A stretch of 50,461 nucleotides of DNA from Gammaproteobacteria bacterium (GTDB lineage: Bacteria; Pseudomonadota; Gammaproteobacteria; Thiohalomonadales; Thiohalomonadaceae), in the NCBI GenBank assembly GCA_026196575.1, contig JAPHSX010000018.1:1-50461 (forward strand), given 5' to 3'. The position numbers and the translations under genes were made by a program. Positions 19,839-30,658 of the stretch are shown piece after piece. The notes under the pieces were generated by a model, which worked only from the letters and a program-made list of their open reading frames with translations, did no database searches and was not told the DNA's origin. The stretch's first letter is position 1. The number at the start of each line of letters is the position of its first letter.

Positions 19839-20807
19839 CTAGAAACTGCGTTGAACCGAGTAGTCGGCCAGGGCAATGAGGGCATCCTTGTAGGGTGACT
19901 CCTCAATAATTGACAGTGCCGCGATGGCCCTGTCGGCCTCCCCCCGAGCAGTGCGCGCAGTGTACGCTATGGCCCCGACAGATTCAATGGCCTGGCGGAC
20001 CTCTTCAATCCTCCCGATGCCGCCTTGTTCCACCGCCTCGCGCACCAGTGCGGCCTGCTCGTCGCTGCCGTGGTTGATGGCGTAGATGAGGGGCAGTGTG
20101 GGTTTGCCCTCGGCCAGGTCATCGCCGATATTCTTGCCCAGCTCCTCACTGCTGGCGGAGTAGTCCAGCACGTCATCCACCAGCTGGAAGGCGGTGCCCA
20201 GATGCATGCCGTAGTGGGCCATCGCCTCCTCCTCGGCCGCGCTGCGGTGGCAGAGCACCGCCCCCAGCTGTGCCGCCGATTCAAAGAGCTTGGCGGTCTT
20301 GTAGCGAATGACCTCCAGATAACCCTCTTCGTCGAGGTCGGCATTGTGCACGTTGAGCAGCTGCATCACCTCGCCCTCGGCGATGATGTTGGTGGCCTCG
20401 GAGAGGATCGCCATCACCCGCATGTTCTGCACATCGACCATCATCTGAAAGGCGCGGGAGTAGAGAAAGTCGCCGACCAGTACACTTGGGGCGTTGCCCC
20501 AGACGTTGTTGGCGGTCTCCTTGCCACGGCGCATGTCGGACTCGTCCACCACGTCGTCGTGCAGCAGGGTGGCGGTATGGATGAACTCGACCACCGCCGC
20601 CAGTTCGTGGTGATGCGCCCCCTGATAGCCGAAGGCGCCGGCGCTGAGCAGCACCAGCACCGGGCGCAGGCGCTTGCCACCGCTATTGATGATATATTCG
20701 CTGACCTGGTTGATGAGCACGACGTCGGAGCGCAGGCGTTGGCGGATGAGGGCATCCACGGCCTCCCGATCCTCGGCGACCAGATTGTAGAGTTGCTGGA
20801 TATCCAT
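19839..20807 (-). CDS. ispB: Octaprenyl diphosphate synthase
   Basis: A 322-residue long-chain trans-prenyltransferase that builds the ubiquinone side chain from farnesyl diphosphate and isopentenyl diphosphate. The two aspartate-rich motifs are DDVVD (84-88) and DDVLD (211-215), with GGKRLRP at 43-49. The segment before the first motif, [19 protein letters not shown], closely matches E. coli IspB, supporting a C40 product, though chain length cannot be read with certainty. It diverges from rplU. Confidence 0.95.
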   Translation of the reverse strand: MDIQQLYNLVAEDREAVDALIRQRLRSDVVLINQVSEYIINSGGKRLRPVLVLLSAGAFGYQGAHHHELAAVVEFIHTATLLHDDVVDESDMRRGKETANNVWGNAPSVLVGDFLYSRAFQMMVDVQNMRVMAILSEATNIIAEGEVMQLLNVHNADLDEEGYLEVIRYKTAKLFESAAQLGAVLCHRSAAEEEAMAHYGMHLGTAFQLVDDVLDYSASSEELGKNIGDDLAEGKPTLPLIYAINHGSDEQAALVREAVEQGGIGRIEEVRQAIESVGAIAYTARTARGEADRAIAALSIIEESPYKDALIALADYSVQRSF

Positions 20808-20924
20808 CGGCGGCGGGTTTACTGGAATTAAAGAGTCGGAATGCTAGGTAGCGGCGGGGCGGCTGTCAAGGCGAAAAAAGTGGGATCACCCGCCACAGCG
20901 TGTTGATTCAGTGCTGATCAGTGA

Positions 20925-20953
20925 TTGACCTGCGTGGTGCAAGCCGCTAAAAT
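20925..20953 (+). promoter_or_regulatory. Predicted sigma70 promoter of rplU-rpmA
   Basis: TTGACC (20925-20930) and TAAAAT (20948-20953) are 17 bases apart and five of six bases match consensus in each. The site is 50 bases before the rplU ATG. Confidence 0.75.
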
Positions 20954-21003
20954 CGCCGGTCTTTCGTTAGTCGAATACAGATTTTTGTTTTGGAGAAGCG
21001 GCA

Positions 21004-21315
21004 ATGTACGCGGTAATTAAGACCGGTGGCAAACAGTATCGTGTGACCGAGGGGCAGACCCTTCGTGTTGAGAAACTTGAGGAAGATGTCGGTGCGAACC
21101 TGGATCTTTCCGAGGTATTGATGGTTGCCAATGGCGACGACATCAAAATTGGCGCCCCCCTGCTGGCGGGCGGCAAAGTAACCGCGACGGTAAAGAGCCA
21201 TGGTCGTGAAGACAAGGTCACCATCATCAAGTTCAAGCGTCGTAAGCATCATATGAAGCGCCAGGGGCATCGCCAGTACTATACTGAGCTGCAGATCACC
21301 GGCATCAGCGCTTAA
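21004..21315 (+). CDS. rplU: 50S ribosomal protein L21
   Basis: L21 of 103 residues ([35 protein letters not shown] in two parts) on the solvent face of the 50S subunit. The ATG follows TGGAGAAG. It forms the conserved rplU-rpmA-obgE group, which links ribosomal proteins to a ribosome-assembly GTPase. Confidence 0.98.
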   Translation: MYAVIKTGGKQYRVTEGQTLRVEKLEEDVGANLDLSEVLMVANGDDIKIGAPLLAGGKVTATVKSHGREDKVTIIKFKRRKHHMKRQGHRQYYTELQITGISA

Positions 21316-21339
21316 TTCAAGATTCAGAGGTAGAGAAGA

Positions 21340-21597
21340 ATGGCACATAAGAAGGCAGGCGGTAGTACACGCAACGGTCGCGATTCAGAATCGAAACGCC
21401 TTGGCGTGAAGGTTTTCGGCGGCCAGAAGGTTGTTGCCGGTAACATCATCGTGCGTCAGCGCGGCACCCGTTTTCATCCCGGGAAAAATATCGGTTGTGG
21501 TCATGACCACACCCTCTTCGCCACCGCCGATGGCGAGGTGGTGTTTGAGGTAAAGGGTCCCAAGAATCGTAAATTCGTAAGCATCATTCCTGCTTAA
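21340..21597 (+). CDS. rpmA: 50S ribosomal protein L27
   Basis: L27 of 85 residues starting [20 protein letters not shown], without the cleavable N-terminal extension found in Firmicutes. Its N-terminal tail reaches the peptidyl transferase centre. A good terminator follows 22 bases after the stop. Confidence 0.98.
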   Translation: MAHKKAGGSTRNGRDSESKRLGVKVFGGQKVVAGNIIVRQRGTRFHPGKNIGCGHDHTLFATADGEVVFEVKGPKNRKFVSIIPA

Positions 21598-21610
21598 GAG
21601 TTTGCCCTGA

Positions 21611-22726
<1,116 letters not shown>

Positions 22727-22764
22727 CCCTCTTCCTGTGTCGTTGATTCCGCTAATTTCTCGCC

Positions 22765-23892
22765 ATGATTACGCGCCAAGAGATCACCACCACCAACCGC
22801 TGGGTCGTCAAGATCGGCAGCGCCCTGCTGACCAACGATGGGCGCGGTCTCAACCAGCAGGGGATCGCCACCTGGGTTGAGCAGCTCGCCCAGTTACGTC
22901 GCCAGGGGCATGAGCTGATTCTGGTCTCCTCCGGCGCCGTCGCCGAGGGGATGAGCCGCCTGGGCTGGACCACGCGCCCCCATGAGCTGCACCAGCTGCA
23001 AGCCGCCGCCGCCGTTGGCCAGATGGGACTGGTGCAGGCCTATGAGTCGTACTTCCAGCGTCACGGCATGCATACCGCGCAGGTGCTATTGACCCACGAC
23101 GACCTCTCCAACCGTGGCCGCTACCTCAATGCCCGCTCCACCCTGCGTACCCTGCTCGACCTCGGCGTGATCCCCATCATCAATGAGAATGATACGGTGG
23201 TGACCGATGAGATCCGCTTTGGTGACAATGACACCCTGGGGGCGCTGGTGGCGAATCTGATCGAGGCCGATCTGCTGGTGATCCTGACCGATCAGGCGGG
23301 GATGTGTGACAAGGATCCGCGCCAGCATCCCGATGCCAAATTAATTCATCAGACCTCGGCCAATGCCCCCGGGCTGGAGGCGATGGCCAGTGGCGCCGGG
23401 GGGGCGTTGGGGCGTGGCGGTATGCTGACCAAGGTGAGGGCGGCTCGTCTGGCGGCCCGCTCCGGCAGTGCGACGGTGATCGCCGCCGGGCGGGAGGAGA
23501 ATGTCCTGCTGCGGCTGGCCGCGGGAGAGGAGCTGGGCACCCTGTTCGTCGCGGATCAGGAGCCGATCGCCGCCCGCAAACAGTGGCTGGCCGGCCACCT
23601 GCAGGTGCGTGGCACGCTGACGCTGGACGGCGGCGCGGTGCGGGTGTTGCGCGAGTCGGGCAAGAGCCTGCTGCCGGTCGGGGTGAAGGCGTTGAGTGGG
23701 GCCTTCCTGCGTGGCGAGATGGTCTCCTGTGTCGATGAGGCGGGGCGCGAGGTTGCCCGCGGCCTGGTCAACTACAGCGCTCAGGACACACGCCGTATTC
23801 AGGGCCAGCCCAGCAGCCGTATCGAGGAGCTACTCGGTTATGTGGGGGAGCCGGAGTTGATTCATCGCGACAACCTGATTCTCTGTTCATAA
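22765..23892 (+). CDS. proB: Glutamate 5-kinase
   Basis: ProB of 375 residues, catalysing the first step of proline synthesis. The kinase domain starts [18 protein letters not shown] and contains [28 protein letters not shown] and the glycine-rich [12 protein letters not shown]. The C-terminal part (about 280-375) is a PUA domain ([21 protein letters not shown]). No strong ribosome binding site is visible before the ATG. Confidence 0.97.
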   Translation: MITRQEITTTNRWVVKIGSALLTNDGRGLNQQGIATWVEQLAQLRRQGHELILVSSGAVAEGMSRLGWTTRPHELHQLQAAAAVGQMGLVQAYESYFQRHGMHTAQVLLTHDDLSNRGRYLNARSTLRTLLDLGVIPIINENDTVVTDEIRFGDNDTLGALVANLIEADLLVILTDQAGMCDKDPRQHPDAKLIHQTSANAPGLEAMASGAGGALGRGGMLTKVRAARLAARSGSATVIAAGREENVLLRLAAGEELGTLFVADQEPIAARKQWLAGHLQVRGTLTLDGGAVRVLRESGKSLLPVGVKALSGAFLRGEMVSCVDEAGREVARGLVNYSAQDTRRIQGQPSSRIEELLGYVGEPELIHRDNLILCS

Positions 23893-23994
23893 GCCTTGGT
23901 GCGAGGAGTGGTTTTTCGCCGAGGGCTGGTTTTTCGATGGTAACTCACCCCTGACATAGCTACCACCTCTCCACATCGGGGCAACGATAAAAAC

Positions 23995-24061
23995 AAGGAG
24001 CGCCTATGGCGCGATGGGCCGGTGGCTCCCTCACCCTCTATCGCGGCAGAGCCGCTCTTAC
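23995..24061. repeat. Inverted pair of REP palindromes (REPIN), family A
   Basis: Copy 1 (23995-24015, + strand) begins AAGGAG and has the hairpin GCGCC-tat-GGCGC followed by GAT. Copy 2 (24040-24061, - strand) begins GTAAGAG and has GCGGC-tct-GCCGC followed by GAT. Both fit the RAYT-associated REP pattern GTAGGAGCG...CGCGAT and face each other across 24 bases. No RAYT transposase is in the window. The pair lies in the 259-base gap between proB and rpsT; nothing else but the rpsT terminator was seen there. Confidence 0.72.
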
Positions 24062-24102
24062 GAAACAGCGATACCTATGGGAGTAGTTACTTTCGATGAA
24101 TA

Positions 24103-24133
24103 AAAAAAGGCCGGTCAATGACCGGCCTTTTTT
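24103..24133 (-). terminator. Terminator of rpsT (bidirectional)
   Basis: AAAAAAGGCCGGTC (24103-24116) pairs perfectly with GACCGGCCTTTTTT (24120-24133), loop AAT. With A- and T-runs on both sides it can end rpsT on the minus strand and also proB read-through on the plus strand. Confidence 0.92.
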
Positions 24134-24151
24134 CGGCATCGTGGTTGGCGC

Positions 24152-24415
24152 TTAGGCCATGGCACGAATGCGGGTGTTGAGGCGGCTCTTCTGGCGGGCG
24201 GCGGTATTTTTGTGCAGATGGCCCTTGCCCGCGCCGGCGTCGATCGCCGGTACGGCGTTCTTGTAGGCGGCCTCAGCGCCAGTCTTGTCACCCGCCTCAA
24301 TGGCGTTGATGACCTTCTTGACGATGCTGCGCATGGCAGAGCGCTGTGAAGAGTTGTTAAGGCGACGGTTGTCTGCCTGACGGGCGCGCTTTTTGGCTTG
24401 TGCTGAGTTGGCCAA
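24152..24415 (-). CDS. rpsT: 30S ribosomal protein S20
   Basis: S20 of 87 residues starting MANSAQAKKRARQADNRRLN, a three-helix basic protein binding 16S rRNA at the foot of the 30S subunit. It is a single-gene unit here, with its own promoter and terminator, and diverges from murJ, as in many gammaproteobacteria. Confidence 0.97.
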   Translation of the reverse strand: MANSAQAKKRARQADNRRLNNSSQRSAMRSIVKKVINAIEAGDKTGAEAAYKNAVPAIDAGAGKGHLHKNTAARQKSRLNTRIRAMA

Positions 24416-24456
24416 GGTTCTTACTCCAAAAAATTCCTAAGGTTCAAGGGGGCCAT

Positions 24457-24485
24457 ACTATGCATGTTCCGCCCCCTTATGTCAA
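24457..24485 (-). promoter_or_regulatory. Predicted sigma70 promoter of rpsT
   Basis: On the minus strand a perfect TTGACA (24485-24480) is followed after 17 bases by CATAGT (24462-24457), which matches the -10 consensus at four positions. It lies about 40 bases before the rpsT ATG. Confidence 0.65.
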
Positions 24486-24585
24486 CGGCTCCGACAGGAC
24501 CAATAGATGATCCATGGCTGACCGCCACCGAGCGCGCTATTATGCCCGACTTGGCCCACAGGTACTACTTAAACAACACACGACC

Positions 24586-26145
24586 ATGAGTACGCGTCTC
24601 CTCAAGTCCACCGCCACGGTGGGCGGCTTTACCCTCATCTCGCGCATCCTGGGCTTTGCGCGTGATATGGTCTTCGCCAACCTATTTGGTGCCGGGGCGG
24701 CCACCGATGCCTTTTTTGTCGCCTTCAAAATCCCCAATTTCCTGCGCCGCCTGTTTGCCGAGGGGGCCTTCTCCCAGGCCTTCGTGCCGGTGCTCTCGGA
24801 GTACAAGACGCGCCGCAGCGAGGCCGAGGTGCGGCTGCTGGTGGCCAATACCAGTGGCACCCTCGGCGTGATCCTGCTGTTGCTGACGCTGCTGGCGATG
24901 GTTGGGGCGACGCCGCTGGTGACGCTGTTTGCCCCCGGCTTTCGCGGTGACGAGGCGAAGTTTGCCCTTACCGCCGAGATGTTGCGCATCACCTTTCCCT
25001 ACCTGCTGCTGATTTCACTCACCGCCCTCTCCGGCGGCATCCTCAACAGTTACGGCCGCTTTGCCATACCGGCGGTGACCCCGGTGTGGCTCAACCTTGC
25101 GCTGATTGGCGCCGCCTTCTTTCTCGCCCCGCAGTTTGAACCGACGGTGGTGGGGCTGGCCTGGGGGGTGTTGATTGCCGGGGTGTTGCAGCTGCTGTTC
25201 CAGTTTCCGTCGCTGCTGCGCCTGGGGCTGTTGCCGCGGCCGCGCTGGGGCTGGCACGATGAGGGGGTGCGGCGCATCCTGAGGTTAATGCTGCCGGCCA
25301 TCTTTGGCTCCTCGGTGGCGCAGATCAATCTGCTGCTCGATACCATCATCGCCTCCTTTCTGGTGAGCGGTAGCGTCTCCTGGCTCTACTATTCGGATCG
25401 TCTGGTGGAGTTTCCGCTGGGGATCTTCGGTATCGCCCTGGCCACGGTGATCCTGCCGAGCCTGTCACAACGCCATGCCGAGGCCGACCCGCAGGCCTTC
25501 AGCCGTACCCTCGACTGGGGGCTGCGTTGGGTCTTTCTTATCGGCACCCCGGCGGCAGTGGGACTCATTCTGCTGGCCGCGCCGATGCTGGCCACGCTGT
25601 TTCACTACGGCGCCTTTGGTGAGCAGGATGTGGCGATGGCCGCGCTCAGCCTGATGGCCTACGGTGTCGGTCTGCTCGGTTTTATGCTGGTCAAGGTGCT
25701 GGCTCCCGGATTTTATGCCCGCCAGGATACCCGCACCCCGGTACGCTTCGGCATCTACTCGATGGTTGCCAACATGGGGCTGAATCTGCTCTTTGTGGTG
25801 CCGATGGCGCTGGCCGGGATCGAGGGGTCGCATGCGGGGCTGGCGCTGGCGACGGCGCTGGCTGCCTTTTTCAATGCTGCCCTGCTGTTTCGTCAGCTGC
25901 GCCGCAGCGGGGTGTTTGTGGCGCAGGCGGGGTGGGGGCGGTTTTTTCTGCGCCTGTTGTTTGCCAATCTCGCGATGGCGCTGCCGCTGTGGTGGCTGCG
26001 CGGGCCGCTGGAGCAGTGGTTGAGTTGGGGAGCCTCGGCGCGCGCGCTCTATCTGGGGGAGTTGGTGCTGCTCGGCATCGGGATCTATTTTGTCGCCCTC
26101 TGGCTGGTGGGGGTGCGCCCGCGCATGTTGCTGGGGCGTGGATAA
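24586..26145 (+). CDS. murJ: Lipid II flippase MurJ
   Basis: MurJ of 519 residues, an inner-membrane MOP-superfamily protein that moves lipid II across the membrane for peptidoglycan synthesis. The ATG at 24586 gives MSTRLLKSTATVGGFTLISR; the open frame continues 24 codons upstream but lacks family similarity. GFARDMVFANLFGAG and AFFVAFKIPNFLRRLFAEGAF-type segments (AFKIPNFLRRLFAEGAF) carry the conserved arginines of the central cavity. About 14 hydrophobic segments are present. A TATTAT at 24538 could be its -10 box. Confidence 0.96.
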   Translation: MSTRLLKSTATVGGFTLISRILGFARDMVFANLFGAGAATDAFFVAFKIPNFLRRLFAEGAFSQAFVPVLSEYKTRRSEAEVRLLVANTSGTLGVILLLLTLLAMVGATPLVTLFAPGFRGDEAKFALTAEMLRITFPYLLLISLTALSGGILNSYGRFAIPAVTPVWLNLALIGAAFFLAPQFEPTVVGLAWGVLIAGVLQLLFQFPSLLRLGLLPRPRWGWHDEGVRRILRLMLPAIFGSSVAQINLLLDTIIASFLVSGSVSWLYYSDRLVEFPLGIFGIALATVILPSLSQRHAEADPQAFSRTLDWGLRWVFLIGTPAAVGLILLAAPMLATLFHYGAFGEQDVAMAALSLMAYGVGLLGFMLVKVLAPGFYARQDTRTPVRFGIYSMVANMGLNLLFVVPMALAGIEGSHAGLALATALAAFFNAALLFRQLRRSGVFVAQAGWGRFFLRLLFANLAMALPLWWLRGPLEQWLSWGASARALYLGELVLLGIGIYFVALWLVGVRPRMLLGRG

Positions 26146-26150
26146 AGCAC

Positions 26151-26179
26151 TGATGAACGCCGACGGATCGGGTTATAAT
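26151..26179 (+). promoter_or_regulatory. Candidate promoter of the ribF-ileS operon
   Basis: A perfect TATAAT lies at 26174-26179, 44 bases before ribF. The matching -35 position (TGATGA at 26151-26156, 17 bases away) is poor. It would drive ribF and probably ileS-lspA-fkpB-ispH. Confidence 0.5.
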
Positions 26180-26223
26180 CAGCGGCTTTTCTGTCTGCTG
26201 TCCCTGCAATTAACGGCTGTCCC

Positions 26224-27162
26224 ATGGAACTGATTCGCGGTCTCTACAATTTGCGTCCCCGCCACCGGGGCTGTGTTGCCACCATCGGTAACTTTGACGG
26301 CGTGCATCTGGGGCATCAGGCGGTATTGGGTCAGTTGGCCGAGAAGGCACAGGAGTTCGGCCTGCCGACGGTGGTGATCACCTTCGAGCCGCAGCCGCAG
26401 GAGTACTTCAGCCACGGTGAGATCCCGCCGCGTCTGACCCGTTTGCGTGAAAAGTTGCGGGCGCTGCGCCGTTTTGCGATAGATCGGGTGCTGGCACTGC
26501 GGTTCAACCAGGGGCTGGCCGGGTTGAGTGCCGATGCCTTCATCCAGCAGGTGTTGCTTGACGGGCTCGATGTGCGTTACCTGGTGGTGGGTGATGATTT
26601 TCGCTTTGGCCGGGGACGTGAGGGCGACTTTGCCCTGCTGCAGCGAGTGGGTGCGGCAAATGGTTTTGAGGTGGTGCATATGCACACCTTCAGCCTGGGC
26701 GGGGCGCGGGTCAGCAGCACCCGCATCCGCGAGGCGTTGCAGCGAGGCGACCTGCTGCAGGCGGAGCAGATGCTGGGACGGCCCTATCGCATGTGTGGGC
26801 GGGTGGCCCACGGCAACAAGCTCGGGCGCACCATCGGCTTTCCTACCGCCAATATTTTTTTGCATCGCAAGAAGACCCCGGTGGACGGAGTCTTCGCGGT
26901 GGAACTGTTCGGCATTGAGGGTGAGCCGGTGGCCGGGGTGGCCAATGTCGGCACTCGCCCCACGGTGGATGCGACGGGCACCCGCACGCTGCTGGAGGTG
27001 CACCTGTTTGACTTTGCCGCTGACATCTACGGACGTTATGTCCAGGTCGATTTCTTGCATCGCATCCGCGAGGAGCGTCGCTTCGACTCCTTCGAAGCCC
27101 TGAAGGCGCAGATCCTCCATGATGCGGAGGAGGCGCGGGCCTTTTTCGCTGCGCGCCGTTAA
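26224..27162 (+). CDS. ribF: Bifunctional riboflavin kinase / FAD synthetase
   Basis: RibF of 312 residues, converting riboflavin to FMN and FMN to FAD. The N-terminal adenylyltransferase domain has the nucleotidyl-transferase motif GNFDGVHLGH (22-31) and later RVSSTRIREAL. The C-terminal kinase domain has GNKLGRTIGFPTANI. It lies 33 bases before ileS in the usual murJ-ribF-ileS-lspA order. Confidence 0.97.
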   Translation: MELIRGLYNLRPRHRGCVATIGNFDGVHLGHQAVLGQLAEKAQEFGLPTVVITFEPQPQEYFSHGEIPPRLTRLREKLRALRRFAIDRVLALRFNQGLAGLSADAFIQQVLLDGLDVRYLVVGDDFRFGRGREGDFALLQRVGAANGFEVVHMHTFSLGGARVSSTRIREALQRGDLLQAEQMLGRPYRMCGRVAHGNKLGRTIGFPTANIFLHRKKTPVDGVFAVELFGIEGEPVAGVANVGTRPTVDATGTRTLLEVHLFDFAADIYGRYVQVDFLHRIREERRFDSFEALKAQILHDAEEARAFFAARR

Positions 27163-27195
27163 TACCCTATTTTGATTTGATGAAGTGAGAGTGCC

Positions 27196-30069
27196 GTGAC
27201 GGACTATAAAGAGACATTGAACCTGCCGCAGACCGATTTCGCGATGCGCGGCAATCTGGCGCAGCGCGAGCCGGAGATGCTCAAGGCGTGGCAGCAGAAA
27301 GACCTTTACGGGATGATCCGCCAGGCGATGGCCGGGCGCGACAAGTTCATCCTGCATGACGGCCCCCCCTACGCCAATGGCGACATCCACATTGGCCACG
27401 CGGTGAACAAGGTGCTCAAGGACATTATCGTCAAGTCCAAGACCCTGAGCGGTTTCGATGCCCCCTATGTGCCGGGCTGGGACTGTCACGGCCTGCCCAT
27501 CGAGCTGCAGGTGGAGAAGAAGATCGGCAAGGCGGGCGTTGCCGTCTCCCCTGACAAGTTCCGCGCCGCCTGTCGCGACTACGCCCGCGGCCAGGTCGAT
27601 GGGCAGCGCGAGGATTTCAAACGCCTCGGCATCTTTGGTGAGTGGGACAATCCCTATCTCACCATGGACTTCAGGGTTGAGGCCGACATCATTCGCACCC
27701 TCGGCCAGGTGATCGAGCGGGGCCACCTGCACAAGGGCTCCAAGCCGGTGCACTGGTGTACCGACTGTGGCTCGGCACTGGCCGAGGCGGAGGTGGAGTA
27801 TGAGGACAAAACCTCCCCGGCGATCGACGTGCGCTTCGAGGTGCTGGACGATGAGGCGCTGCTGAGTCGGGTGCAAAAGAGCGAACCCCACCCCGGCGAG
27901 GGGCCAATCTCGCTGGTGATCTGGACCACCACCCCCTGGACCCTGCCCGCCAACCAGGCGGTCGCGCTACACCCCGAACTTGCCTATGTGCTGGTGCAGT
28001 GTGCGGGCGTCTCCGGGTACGGTGCCGAGCGGTTGCTGCTGGCCGACGGTCTTTTGAAGGAGGCGATGGGGCGCTACGGGGTGGAGGCGTACCGGGTGAT
28101 CGCCACCTGCAGCGGCGCCGATCTGGAGGGGCTCAAGTTGCAACACCCCTTCTACCAGCGTGAGGTGCCGGTGATCCTCGGCGACCACGTCACCCTCGAC
28201 GCCGGTACCGGTGCTGTGCATACCGCCCCCGGCCACGGTCAGGAGGACTATGTGGTTGGCATCAAATACCACCTCAAGGTGGACAACCCGGTGGGGGGCG
28301 ACGGCAAGTTCCTGCCCGGCACCGAACTCTTTGCAGGGCAGCATGTGTTCAAGGCCAACGATGCGGTGCTGGAGGTGCTGCGCGAGCGCGGCAAGCTGGC
28401 CCACGCCCGCGCCCTGCGCCACAGCTACCCCCACTGCTGGCGCCACAAGACCCCGATTATCTTCCGCGCCACCCCGCAGTGGTTTGTTTCGATGGAACAG
28501 AATGGCCTGCGTCCGGCGGCACTGGCGGCGATCAAGAATACCGAGTGGATGCCCGACTGGGGCCAGGCGCGCATCGAGGGGATGGTCAACAACCGCCCCG
28601 ACTGGTGCATCTCGCGCCAGCGTACCTGGGGGGTGCCGATCCCCCTCTTTGTGCACAAGCTCTCCGGCAAGCTCCACCCCGATACCGCGAGCCTTATCGA
28701 ACAGGTGGCTAAACGGGTGGAGGAGCAGGGGATCGATGCCTGGTTCGATCTCGACCCCGCCGAGCTGCTGGGGATGGAGGCCGCCGAGTACGACAAGGTG
28801 GCCGACACCCTCGATGTCTGGTTCGACTCCGGCGTCACCCATGCCAGTGTGCTGGCGCGGCGCGACAACCTGCAGCGCCCCGCCGACCTCTACCTGGAAG
28901 GCTCCGATCAGCACCGCGGCTGGTTCCAGTCATCGCTCTTGACCGCCGTTGCCACCACCGGCAAGGCCCCCTATAAGTCAGTGCTCACCCATGGCTTTAC
29001 CGTTGATGCCAAGGGGCAGAAGATGTCCAAGTCCAAGGGTAACGTGGTGGCGCCGCAGAAGGTGGTGAACAGCCTTGGCGCCGACATCCTGCGCCTCTGG
29101 GTCGCCTCCACCGACTATACCAGCGAGATGACCGTCTCCGATGAGATCCTCAAGCGCACCGCCGATGCCTACCGGCGTATTCGCAACACCGCCCGTTTCC
29201 TGCTGGCCAACCTGGGCAAGGCCGGTGAGGGCGCCGATGGGGATGTAGGCGCCTTTGACCCGGCGAAGAATCTGGTCGCGACCGACCAGTTGCTGCCGCT
29301 CGACGCCTGGGCGGTGGCCCGTGCCACCGAGCTGCAGGGCGAGCTGCAGGCCGCCTACGAGAGTTACGAGTTTCACCTTATCTACCAGAAGCTGTTGCGT
29401 TTCTGCTCCATCGACATGGGCTCCTTCTACCTCGATGTGATCAAGGATCGCCAGTACACCTGCCAGCCCGACTCACTGGCGCGCCGTTCGGCACAGAGCG
29501 CGATCTATCACGTGGTCGAGGCGATGAGCCGCTGGATGGCGCCGATCCTCAGCTTCACCGCCGAGGAGGTGTGGCAGCATCTGCCGGGCGAGCGCAGCCC
29601 ATCAGTGTTCCTGGAGGGGTGGTATCGCTTCCCCGAGCTGAACCTCGGCGAACTGGGCCTTGGCTACTGGTCCGAGGTGATGGCGGTGCGTGATGTGGTC
29701 AACCGCGAGCTGGAGCAGCTGCGCAACGCCGGCGAGATCGGTGCCAACCTGCAGGCCGAGGTGCGCCTCTACTGCGGGCGCGAGATCCACGACAAGCTGG
29801 CGCGCCTCGGTGACGAGCTGCGCTTCGTCCTCATCACCTCGACCGCCGAGCTCCAGCTGGTGGCCGAACAACCGCCCGCTGAGGCGGCCCACTACACCCT
29901 GGAGTCGGGCGATGATCTGTGGGTGGCGGTCTCCGCCAGCGCCCAGCAGAAGTGTGCCCGTTGCTGGCACTATCGCGAGGATGTGGGCAGCCATGCCGAC
30001 CATCCGGAGCTCTGCGGTCGCTGCGTGCAGAATGTGGATGGCGACGGCGAGGAGCGTGAATTTGCATAA
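27196..30069 (+). CDS. ileS: Isoleucyl-tRNA synthetase
   Basis: IleRS of 957 residues, class I. The GTG at 27196 gives [20 protein letters not shown], close to E. coli [20 protein letters not shown]. HIGH is at 65-68 ([11 protein letters not shown]), KMSKS at 609-613, and the bacterial C-terminal zinc-binding end has [12 protein letters not shown] and [15 protein letters not shown] lies directly after its stop, inside the operon. Confidence 0.98.
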   Translation: MTDYKETLNLPQTDFAMRGNLAQREPEMLKAWQQKDLYGMIRQAMAGRDKFILHDGPPYANGDIHIGHAVNKVLKDIIVKSKTLSGFDAPYVPGWDCHGLPIELQVEKKIGKAGVAVSPDKFRAACRDYARGQVDGQREDFKRLGIFGEWDNPYLTMDFRVEADIIRTLGQVIERGHLHKGSKPVHWCTDCGSALAEAEVEYEDKTSPAIDVRFEVLDDEALLSRVQKSEPHPGEGPISLVIWTTTPWTLPANQAVALHPELAYVLVQCAGVSGYGAERLLLADGLLKEAMGRYGVEAYRVIATCSGADLEGLKLQHPFYQREVPVILGDHVTLDAGTGAVHTAPGHGQEDYVVGIKYHLKVDNPVGGDGKFLPGTELFAGQHVFKANDAVLEVLRERGKLAHARALRHSYPHCWRHKTPIIFRATPQWFVSMEQNGLRPAALAAIKNTEWMPDWGQARIEGMVNNRPDWCISRQRTWGVPIPLFVHKLSGKLHPDTASLIEQVAKRVEEQGIDAWFDLDPAELLGMEAAEYDKVADTLDVWFDSGVTHASVLARRDNLQRPADLYLEGSDQHRGWFQSSLLTAVATTGKAPYKSVLTHGFTVDAKGQKMSKSKGNVVAPQKVVNSLGADILRLWVASTDYTSEMTVSDEILKRTADAYRRIRNTARFLLANLGKAGEGADGDVGAFDPAKNLVATDQLLPLDAWAVARATELQGELQAAYESYEFHLIYQKLLRFCSIDMGSFYLDVIKDRQYTCQPDSLARRSAQSAIYHVVEAMSRWMAPILSFTAEEVWQHLPGERSPSVFLEGWYRFPELNLGELGLGYWSEVMAVRDVVNRELEQLRNAGEIGANLQAEVRLYCGREIHDKLARLGDELRFVLITSTAELQLVAEQPPAEAAHYTLESGDDLWVAVSASAQQKCARCWHYREDVGSHADHPELCGRCVQNVDGDGEEREFA

Positions 30070-30073
30070 CCAT

Positions 30074-30138
30074 GCAGGGTGGGCACTGCCCACCAAAGCT
30101 GTGATCGATATTTGCGCGGTGGGCAGTGCCCACCCTAC
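30074..30138. repeat. Inverted pair of REP palindromes (REPIN), family B
   Basis: Copy 1 (30074-30094, + strand) is GCAG followed by the palindrome GGTGGGCACTGCCCACC. Copy 2 (30118-30138, - strand) is GTAG followed by the identical palindrome. They face each other over 23 bases and fill the space between the ileS stop and the lspA ATG. The GTAG head plus short palindrome is the REP form. Both hairpins would be transcribed in the ileS-lspA message. Confidence 0.8.
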
Positions 30139-30147
30139 GGCTTGAAC

Positions 30148-30612
30148 ATGCTCAGATGGGTCTGGATCTCGGTGCTGGTGTTGGCCCTCGACCAGCTCAC
30201 CAAGCAGCTGGCGACCAGCTATCTTAACTATGCCGAGCCGCTGGCGGTGATGCCGCTCTTCAACCTCACCCTGGTGCACAACAGCGGCGCCGCCTTCAGC
30301 TTTCTCGCCCAGGCGGGGGGGTGGCAGCGCTGGTTCTTCGTCGCCATGGCGCTGCTGGTCAGCACGGGAATCATCATTTGGCTCAAGCGCCTGGGACGCG
30401 AGCAGCACTGGGAGGCGCTGGCGTTGGCGCTGGTGCTGGGCGGGGCCGTTGGCAATGTCTGGGATCGTATCCTGCTGGGGTATGTGGTCGACTTTCTCGA
30501 TTTCTACTACGGTGGCTGGCACTGGCCGGCCTTCAACGTGGCGGATATCTCCATCTTTATCGGTGCCGCCCTGTTGATTATCGACAGCCTGCGCTCACAC
30601 AAACAATCCTGA
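30148..30612 (+). CDS. lspA: Signal peptidase II (prolipoprotein)
   Basis: LspA of 154 residues, the four-helix aspartic protease that cleaves lipoprotein signal peptides in the inner membrane. The ATG at 30148 gives MLRWVWISVLVLALDQLTKQ; an earlier in-frame ATG at 30079 lies inside the REPIN and is rejected. Conserved LVHNSGAAFS, GNVWDR and FNVADISI supply the catalytic aspartates. It works with Lnt, which is also in this window. Confidence 0.96.
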   Translation: MLRWVWISVLVLALDQLTKQLATSYLNYAEPLAVMPLFNLTLVHNSGAAFSFLAQAGGWQRWFFVAMALLVSTGIIIWLKRLGREQHWEALALALVLGGAVGNVWDRILLGYVVDFLDFYYGGWHWPAFNVADISIFIGAALLIIDSLRSHKQS

Positions 30613-30658
30613 CAGCTGTGGTAGACTACTTTTTCTCTCTGATACCGAGGTGAGCCTC

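Noticed and set aside
24006-24086. 26-codon frame with AAGGAG before its ATG
   Set aside because: The ribosome binding site and start lie in a REP palindrome and the frame runs through the second palindrome, so the repeat explains it better than a gene.
26179-27891. 570-codon open frame on the minus strand opposite ribF and the start of ileS
   Set aside because: Same reason: it spans two well-supported genes and their gap and shows no family similarity.
30079-30147. N-terminal extension of LspA from an ATG in the REPIN
   Set aside because: The 23 added residues are encoded by the repeat and precede the normal LspA start MLRWVW; family members do not have them.
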